Assembly (NCBI RefSeq): GCF_940670765.1
Contig: NZ_CALNVW010000020.1
Span: 434,001 to 498,000 of the forward strand
Reading direction: 5' to 3'
Origin: Streptomyces sp. A 4/2
Lineage (GTDB): Bacteria; Actinomycetota; Actinomycetes; Streptomycetales; Streptomycetaceae
DNA: 64,000 bases
Shown: positions 57,878 to 64,000 of the stretch, in pieces
How the letters are laid out: the number at the start of each line of letters is the position of its first letter
Numbering within the stretch: position 1 is the stretch's first letter
Translations under genes and position numbers: made by a program
The notes under the pieces: generated by a model
The model's input: only the letters and a program-made list of their open reading frames with translations
The model's database searches: none
Told to the model about the DNA's origin: nothing

Positions 57878-60800
57878 TCAGTCCTCCTGAAGGGAAAGGG
57901 TGGTACCACCGGAGTCACCGGTGGCCTCGGCGATCCTGGCGGCCAGGATCGGCCCGATCTGGGCCAGCGATCCCGCCTGGGTCATCTGGTCGTGCCGGGT
58001 GGTGATCTCGTGGGATTCGATCCGGCCCGTGATGTACGGGCGCCAGACCTCTGGACCGGCGTCGTCATGGCCCCGGTCGATCGTGGAGTTGAACAGCAGT
58101 AGATCCCCGTCGTACCTGCCGGGGACGAAGTCGACCGCCAGCTTCGCGTTGTTGATCATGATTTGGACGATCACCTCGACCTGCCGCTCGTTCAGGCCGG
58201 CCAGCGCGCTGCCCCGCCGGTTCAGCACCTCGGCGACCTCGGCGTAGGTGATCTCCTGGTCGTCCAGCTCGTCCGGGTCGACGTCGAGCACCCCGACGAG
58301 CACGTCCCGCACGGTGGGCACCGGCTCCTCCTCGAACCGCACGTCCTTCACCGGGTAGGCGTCGAGGATCGCCAGCAGTGCGGTCCGCTCGCCGCGGGCC
58401 TGCAGTTCGCAGGCCAGTGCGTGGGCGATCAGGCCACCCGCGGACCAGCCGAGCAGCAGGTACGGGCCCTCCGGCTGGATCTTCTGGACGTGGTCGGCGT
58501 AGTCGGCCGCCATCTCTTCGTAGGACGTCGGCAGCGGCTCGGGCCGGCCGAGGCCGCGTGCCTGGATCGCATAGACCGGGTGCTGCGGGCCGAGGTGGTT
58601 CAGCAGCCCGCTGTACGACCAGCTGATGCCGCCGCCGGGGTGGACGCAGAACAGCGGTGTGTCCATCCCGGTCGAACGCAGTGGCAGCAGCACATCCAAC
58701 GCGTCGTCCGGATCGTTCATGGCCAGGTGTTCGGTGAGTCCGGCGACGGTCGGCGCCTCGAACAGCAGGCGCAGTCCCAGCTCCAGGCCGAGGGTCTCGC
58801 GGACCCGGGAGGCCAGCCGGGCGGCCAGCAGCGAGTGCCCGCCCAGATCGAAGAAGCCGTCGTCGATGCTCACCTGCTCCCGGCCCAGGACCTCGGCGAA
58901 CAGGCCGCACAGCAGTTGCTCCTGCGGCGTCCGGGGGCCGCGCCCGGCATCCGACGCCCCGTAGTCGGGGGCGGGCAGGGCGACTCGGTCCAGCTTGCCG
59001 TTGGCGGTCAGCGGCAGCGCGTCCACGGTGACGAACGCCGCCGGCACCATGTAGTCGGGCAGTTCGCGGCGCAGTCGGCCGGACAGCTCGGTCATCTCGG
59101 GTGCGCCCTCGGGTGCGGGCACCAGGTAGGCGACCAGCCGCTTGTCTCCCGGCCGGTCCTCACGGGCGACCACGGCGGCCTGGGCGACACCCGGGCAGCC
59201 CGCCAGGACGGCCTCGACCTCTCCGGGCTCGATCCGCAGACCGCGCAGCTTGACCTGGTGGTCGACGCGTCCGGCGAACTCCAGCGTGCCGTCGGGGAGC
59301 CACCAGGCAAGGTCGCCGGTGCGGTACATACGGCTCCCGGCCGGCCCGTACGGGTCGGCGGTGAAGCGCTCCGCTGTCAGGCCGGGCCGGCCGAAGTAGC
59401 CTCGGGCCACACCCGTCCCCGCGAGGTACAGCTCACCGACCATGCCGGTCGGCATCGGCCGCAGCCGGTCGTCGAGCACGTAGGCACGCATGTTCGCCAT
59501 CGGCCCGCCGATCGGCACGGTCGCGGCGTTCTCGGGGAGGCTGCGCACCGGGTGACAGGTGGCCAGGGTGGTGGCCTCGGTAGGCCCGTACCCGTTGACC
59601 ACCTCGATACCCGGGCAGGCCGTGAGCACCCGGGCGGCAGCGGCCGGGGAGACCACGTCGCCGCCGGTCCACACCTCGCGCACCCCGGTGAGCAGGCCCG
59701 GACGCTCCTCGGCGACCAGCCGGAACAGTCCGGCTGTCAGCCACAGACCGGTCACCCCGTGCGTGGCGATCGTGTGCTGAAGCAGGTCGAGGTCGAGCTG
59801 CTCGGGCGGTGCGACCACGACACGGCCACCGTTGAGCAGCGGAACCCACAACTCGTAGGTCGAGAGGTCGAAGGCCGTCGGGGAGTGCATCAGCACCCGC
59901 TCATGTCCGCCGCCGCGCCATTCGGGGGTCAGCGCCAGGCCCACCACGTCCCGGTGGGTGACGGCCACGCCCTTCGGTCGTCCGGTCGAGCCGGAGGTGT
60001 ACATGATGTACGCCACCTGCCCCGGTTCACAGGGGACGCCGACGTCGGACGGGTCGGCGGCCGCGGACTGCATGAGTGCGGCGAACACCTCCGGGGTGAG
60101 CACCAGGGCGGCTCCGCTCTCCCGCAGGATCAGGTCGATCCGGGAGGAGGGGAAGCGGGAGTCCAGCGGTACGTAGGCGCCGCCCGCCTTGATGATCGCC
60201 AGGATCGCCACGACCAGCTCCGCCGAGCGGTCCATCAGGACCGCGACCGGGGTCTCCGGCCGTACGCCCTGGCGGATCAGCGCCCTCGCCAGGCGGTCGG
60301 CCCGCAGGTCGAGCTCCGCGTAGGTCAGCTCGGTGCCGCCCGCCACGACCGCGACCGCGTCCGGGGCGACCCGCACCTGGCGGGCGAACAGCTCCGGCAC
60401 CGAGGCCGACGGCAGCTCCACGGCCGTGTCGTTGAACCCGTGCAGCAGCCGGTGGCGTTCGGCGTCGGACATGAGGTCGATCCGGCTGATCGGCCGGTCC
60501 GGGTCGGCTACCGCCGCGCGCAGCAGGCGGGCCCAGCGCTCGAACAGCAGCTCCACCGTGGACCCGTCGAACAGGTCGGTGGCGTACTCCACCGCGCCGA
60601 CCAGGCCGTCGGCGCCGCCGTCCGGGCGGAACTGCTCGGCCAGACTGAACGTCAGGTCGACCCGTGAGGTCCCGGTCGGCGCCTCCAGGTGGCCCGTCTC
60701 CAGCCCCGGCAACGCGAACTCGCCGAGCGGCGCGTTCTGCAGGGCCAGCATGATCTGGAACAGCGGGTGGTGGGCCAGCGACCGCACCGGGTTGGCCACC

Positions 60801-63800
60801 TCGACCAGGTACTCGAACGGCACGTCCTGGTGGTCGTACGCGGTGAGCGCCTTCTGCCGCACCCGGCCGAGCAGTTCGGTGAAGCCGGGGTCGCCGCTGG
60901 TGTCGGTGCGCAACACCAGGGTGTTGACGAAGAAACCGACGAGCTCGTCCAGCGCCTGGTCGGTACGGCCGGCGATCGGGCTGCCGATCGGGATGTCCGT
61001 ACCGGCACCGAGCCGGGTGAGGAGAGCCGCGAGACCGGCCTGGAGCACCATGAACATGCTGGTGCCACGCGCGGTGGCCAGGTCGCGCAGCGCCTGGTGC
61101 AGCTCGGGGTCCAGCCGGACCACGACCCGGTCGCCCCGCTGGGAGGCCACCGGCGGCCGGGGCCGGTCGGCGGGCAGCTGCACCTGCTGCGGGATTCCCG
61201 TCAGCTCGTCCTTCCAGTAGGCCAGTTGCCGGGCGAACAGGCTGTCGGGATCGGCGGCGTCGCCGAGCAGGTCGCGTTGCCAGCCGGTGTAGTCGGCGTA
61301 CTGCACCGGCAACGGGGACCACTGCGGCTCCTCGCCCCGGCAGCGCGCCGCGTAGGCCGTCGCGAGGCCGCCGGAGAGCGGCCCCATCGACCAGCCGTCG
61401 GCGGCGATGTGGTGCACCACGACCAGCAGCACGTGCCGGTCGGGGGCGAGAGCGTACAGCTCGGCCCGGATCGGCGGCTCCGCGGCCAGGTCGAAGCCGC
61501 GCCGGGCCGCTTCCGCCAGCCGCTCGGCCAGCCGGCTCTCGTCGAGTTCGACCACCGGCAGCGCCGGGTGTGCCTGCGCGGTGCTCAGCACGACCTGGTA
61601 CGGGACGCCGTCGGTCTCGCGGAAGACCGTCCGCAGGCTCTCGTGCCGGGCGATCACGTCCGCGAGCGCGGCGTGCAGGGCCGGCCGGTCGAGGCCGCCG
61701 GTCAGGCTCAGCGCGAGCGGCATGTTGTAGGTGGCGCTCGGCCCGTCCATCCGGTGCAGGAACCACAGACGCCGCTGGGCGAAGGACAGTTCCACGCGCT
61801 CCGGTCGGGGCCGGGCGGTCAGCGCGGGCCGCGCTGCTCCGGAACCGTCCAGGTGGGCTGCCAGTCCGGCCACGGTCGGGGTCTCGAACAGGGTCCGGAC
61901 CTCCAGCTCTGCGCCGAGCGTCACCCGGACCCTGGAGGCCAGGCGGGTCGCCAGCAGCGAGTGTCCGCCGAGGTCGAAGAAGCTGTCGTCGACCCCGACC
62001 TGTGCCAGCCCGAGCACCTCGGCGAACAGCTCCGCGAGGAGCTGCTCCTGTGGGGTACGCGGTGCCCGTCCGGCAGCGGCCGGGCCGAGATCGGGGGCGG
62101 GCAGTGCGCGCCGGTCGAGCTTGCCGCTGGCCGTCAGCGGCAGCGTGTCCAGCGAGACGAACGCCGACGGAACCAGGTAGTCGGGCAGCCGCCCTTGCAA
62201 CCAGACGCGGAGTTCGCCGAGAAGGGCGCCGGTGCCACGGCTGCCGGTCGGGCGGTTGGTCAGCGAGGAAAGTGCCCTGCCGGTGGCCCCGGCCGGCCGG
62301 TACGGCTCGACCCGCGAGCCGTGGAGCGCCTGTGGATCGGCGAGGACGACGTCCACGGCGTCAGCCGCGGTGTCCGACCAGGTGACGGCCACCACGCGGC
62401 CGAACTCCCGCCCGAGGGCGTGGAAGTCCTCCGGGTCGGGGAGGTCGCTCTCCGCCGGGGCGTGCAACCGCTCCTGCAGTTCCGCGAGCGGCCCGTCCTC
62501 GTCCTGTACCGCCCGGGCCAGGGCGGCTTCCGCCACCACACGGCGATTCGGCACCCCGGTGATCCGCAGCACCTCGGCGGGTGGCTGGTCGAGCAGCTCG
62601 CGCAGCCCGGCCAGACCGGTGATCTGCTGCCCCCATGCCAGCTCGACGGACCGGCTCGGGGTCTGCCGGGCGACCGGGGGCTTGTGCAGCGTCACGTCGT
62701 AGCGGTAGCGGGTCAGTTCGTTGTGGTGACGGCCGCGCTTGACCTCAACGGCCATCGCGCCGATGTTCGTGCCGTGCTCGTGCAGGACGGTGAAGAAGTC
62801 CGGGTCGACCAGGAGTTCCTTCTCCACCCTGAGAGCCTGCTCCACCGCACGGCGCACGGCCGCGCGGTCGGCGCTGTCGTCGGCCCGGTGCAGCTCGACA
62901 GCGGTGGCCAGCGGGCGCAGCAGTCGCAGGTTGCGGACGTCGCCGACGAAGAGCGCGCCGCCGGGGGCGAGCAGCCGCATCAGTTTCCCGATCACGTCCG
63001 CGAGGTAGTCGGCGGACGGGAAGTACTGCACCACCGAGTTGATCACGATGGTGTCGAACTCCCCGGCCGGCAGCCCGTCGGTGTCGTGCGCCGGACGGGT
63101 CTGCAGCACCAGACGCCCGGTCAGCCGCTCCTCCCTCGCGACCTGGGCGGTCAGGGCGTCGATCGCGGTGGCGGAGAAGTCGGTCGCCCAGTAGGTCTCG
63201 CAGTGGGGTGCGATCTGTGAGAGCAGCAGACCGGTGCCGACGCCGACCTCCAGCACCCGGCGCGGGCGCAGGGCCAGGATGCGGGCCACGGTGGCGTCCC
63301 GCCACTCCCGCATCTGCTCGACGGGAATCCGGTCGGCATCGTAACTACTGTTCCAACCCACGAAGTTGTGGCCGAAGGCCGCTTCGTCGGGGGCGATGGG
63401 CAGGTCGTCGTAGATGTCCTGCCACTCGCCCACGTGGTCCGCCTCCAGCCCGCTGTCCCGGGCCGCGTCCTGGTGCGGGACGACGTAGCCGACGAGCCGG
63501 TCGTCCTGGGCCGCGACGGCGGCCTGGGCGACGGCGGGGTGTTCGGCCAGGGCGGCCTCGACCTCGCCGGGTTCGACGCGGAAGCCGCGGACCTTCACCT
63601 GGTCGTCGGCGCGGCCGATGTACTCCAGCTCGCCGTCGGGCCGACGCCGCACCAGGTCGCCGGTGCGGTACATGCGCTCACCGGGTCCGAACGGGCAGGC
63701 GACGAATCTCCCCGCCGTCAGGCCAGGCCGGTCGAGGTAACCGCGCGCCAGGCCCGCGCCCGCGACGTACAGCTCCCCCGTCACGCCCGGTGGCACCGGC

Positions 63801-64000
63801 TGCAGTCGGTCGTCCAACACGTACACCCGGGCGTTGGCGATCGGCCGACCGATCGGCGGCACACCGGACCCCGGGGACAGCGGGTCGCTCATGGTCGCGC
63901 ACACCGTGGTCTCGGTCGGGCCGTACGCGTTGATCATCCGACGCCCCGGCGCCCAGCGCTGCACCAGCTCCGGCGAGCACGCCTCACCCGCCACCACCAG
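57878..64000 (-). CDS. Nonribosomal peptide synthetase, A-NMT-T-C-A-T-TE, partial
   Basis: The gene is open at the window edge; about 2040 residues of its C-terminus are visible. Order: end of an A domain (YGPTETT, YRTGDL, GRADDQVKVRGFRVEPGEVE), an N-methyltransferase inserted between A8 and A9 (RVLEVGVGTG near visible residue 250), A10, T (GGHS, Ser680), C (HHIAADGWSMG), a complete A domain, T (Ser1722) and a type I thioesterase (GWSAGG Ser1852, Asp1879, His2002). From the GrsA alignment the second A-domain code reads D-L-Y-W-W-G-G-T-L, suggesting a hydrophobic residue. The visible part of the first code (V-A-A-V-C) fits aromatic residues. The terminal steps probably add an N-methyl aromatic and then a hydrophobic amino acid before release. 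Specificities are inference. Confidence 0.95.
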   Translation of the reverse strand: MVVAGEACSPELVQRWAPGRRMINAYGPTETTVCATMSDPLSPGSGVPPIGRPIANARVYVLDDRLQPVPPGVTGELYVAGAGLARGYLDRPGLTAGRFVACPFGPGERMYRTGDLVRRRPDGELEYIGRADDQVKVRGFRVEPGEVEAALAEHPAVAQAAVAAQDDRLVGYVVPHQDAARDSGLEADHVGEWQDIYDDLPIAPDEAAFGHNFVGWNSSYDADRIPVEQMREWRDATVARILALRPRRVLEVGVGTGLLLSQIAPHCETYWATDFSATAIDALTAQVAREERLTGRLVLQTRPAHDTDGLPAGEFDTIVINSVVQYFPSADYLADVIGKLMRLLAPGGALFVGDVRNLRLLRPLATAVELHRADDSADRAAVRRAVEQALRVEKELLVDPDFFTVLHEHGTNIGAMAVEVKRGRHHNELTRYRYDVTLHKPPVARQTPSRSVELAWGQQITGLAGLRELLDQPPAEVLRITGVPNRRVVAEAALARAVQDEDGPLAELQERLHAPAESDLPDPEDFHALGREFGRVVAVTWSDTAADAVDVVLADPQALHGSRVEPYRPAGATGRALSSLTNRPTGSRGTGALLGELRVWLQGRLPDYLVPSAFVSLDTLPLTASGKLDRRALPAPDLGPAAAGRAPRTPQEQLLAELFAEVLGLAQVGVDDSFFDLGGHSLLATRLASRVRVTLGAELEVRTLFETPTVAGLAAHLDGSGAARPALTARPRPERVELSFAQRRLWFLHRMDGPSATYNMPLALSLTGGLDRPALHAALADVIARHESLRTVFRETDGVPYQVVLSTAQAHPALPVVELDESRLAERLAEAARRGFDLAAEPPIRAELYALAPDRHVLLVVVHHIAADGWSMGPLSGGLATAYAARCRGEEPQWSPLPVQYADYTGWQRDLLGDAADPDSLFARQLAYWKDELTGIPQQVQLPADRPRPPVASQRGDRVVVRLDPELHQALRDLATARGTSMFMVLQAGLAALLTRLGAGTDIPIGSPIAGRTDQALDELVGFFVNTLVLRTDTSGDPGFTELLGRVRQKALTAYDHQDVPFEYLVEVANPVRSLAHHPLFQIMLALQNAPLGEFALPGLETGHLEAPTGTSRVDLTFSLAEQFRPDGGADGLVGAVEYATDLFDGSTVELLFERWARLLRAAVADPDRPISRIDLMSDAERHRLLHGFNDTAVELPSASVPELFARQVRVAPDAVAVVAGGTELTYAELDLRADRLARALIRQGVRPETPVAVLMDRSAELVVAILAIIKAGGAYVPLDSRFPSSRIDLILRESGAALVLTPEVFAALMQSAAADPSDVGVPCEPGQVAYIMYTSGSTGRPKGVAVTHRDVVGLALTPEWRGGGHERVLMHSPTAFDLSTYELWVPLLNGGRVVVAPPEQLDLDLLQHTIATHGVTGLWLTAGLFRLVAEERPGLLTGVREVWTGGDVVSPAAAARVLTACPGIEVVNGYGPTEATTLATCHPVRSLPENAATVPIGGPMANMRAYVLDDRLRPMPTGMVGELYLAGTGVARGYFGRPGLTAERFTADPYGPAGSRMYRTGDLAWWLPDGTLEFAGRVDHQVKLRGLRIEPGEVEAVLAGCPGVAQAAVVAREDRPGDKRLVAYLVPAPEGAPEMTELSGRLRRELPDYMVPAAFVTVDALPLTANGKLDRVALPAPDYGASDAGRGPRTPQEQLLCGLFAEVLGREQVSIDDGFFDLGGHSLLAARLASRVRETLGLELGLRLLFEAPTVAGLTEHLAMNDPDDALDVLLPLRSTGMDTPLFCVHPGGGISWSYSGLLNHLGPQHPVYAIQARGLGRPEPLPTSYEEMAADYADHVQKIQPEGPYLLLGWSAGGLIAHALACELQARGERTALLAILDAYPVKDVRFEEEPVPTVRDVLVGVLDVDPDELDDQEITYAEVAEVLNRRGSALAGLNERQVEVIVQIMINNAKLAVDFVPGRYDGDLLLFNSTIDRGHDDAGPEVWRPYITGRIESHEITTRHDQMTQAGSLAQIGPILAARIAEATGDSGGTTLSLQED

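Overview
The window is about 72% GC by eye, uses GTG and TTG starts freely, has dense gene packing with four-base ATGA/GTGA junctions, and encodes a Streptomyces-type gene set (RmdA-like c-di-GMP enzyme, Rpf/LysM/M23 cell-wall protein, PF04672-type methyltransferases, SpoIIE-type phosphatase, MbtH/NRPS). It is almost certainly a Streptomyces chromosome. From memory, the order sdhCAB - LysR - rmdA - WS/DGAT - rpfD - gnd resembles the S. coelicolor region around SCO0922 to SCO0975. That synteny is recalled, not computed.

Layout. 0-4.4 kb: a small conserved protein, a diaminopimelate-decarboxylase paralogue and a short UvrA-like ABC protein. 4.4-9 kb: the sdhCAB operon, divergent from a LysR regulator. 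8.9-16 kb: a methyltransferase coupled to an RmdA-like GGDEF-EAL protein, a Pro-rich membrane protein, a DUF4239 protein, a universal stress protein, a sigma factor and a hypothetical protein. 15.5-19.5 kb: an operon of LytTR regulator, DUF485 protein, sodium:solute symporter and LytS-like kinase. 19.5-27.5 kb: a sugar lactonase-type amidohydrolase, an L-fucose-dehydrogenase-like aldo/keto reductase, WS/DGAT, a PAS-GAF-PP2C phosphatase and a Tat-exported alpha-L-fucosidase. 27.6-31 kb: a 56-codon peptide gene with its own ribosome site and terminator, a PhnZ-type HD oxygenase, an unusual zinc-ribbon SDR and a secreted SH3-like protein. 31-40 kb: exported GH92 and GH2 glycosidases, a LacI regulator with a palindrome shared by the glycosidase promoters, a DMT exporter and an Rpf-LysM-M23 protein. 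40-50 kb: a GH3 beta-glucosidase, a second PF04672-type methyltransferase, a ROK repressor divergent from an ABC sugar importer and GH1 beta-glucosidase, and an F420-type nitroreductase. 50.6-53.6 kb: 6-phosphogluconate dehydrogenase followed by a decayed zone that holds a frameshifted remnant of a second 6PGDH C-terminus. 53.4-54.8 kb: a Pro-rich peptide, a racemase-family protein and panD. 55.4-64 kb: the 3' part of a nonribosomal peptide operon: NRPS (A-NMT-T-C-A-T-TE, open at the window edge), MbtH, P450, SRPBCC protein and a 66-residue orphan.

How the parts fit. Much of the window concerns glycan use: secreted fucosidase, mannosidase and GH2 enzyme; a sugar importer with intracellular beta-glucosidases; a possible oxidative sugar route; and pentose-phosphate metabolism. 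Several local regulators can be paired with palindromes in their own or target promoters. The least explained parts are the NRPS operon, the orphan peptide gene beside the PhnZ-type oxygenase, and the zinc-ribbon SDR that appears to lack the usual catalytic tyrosine.
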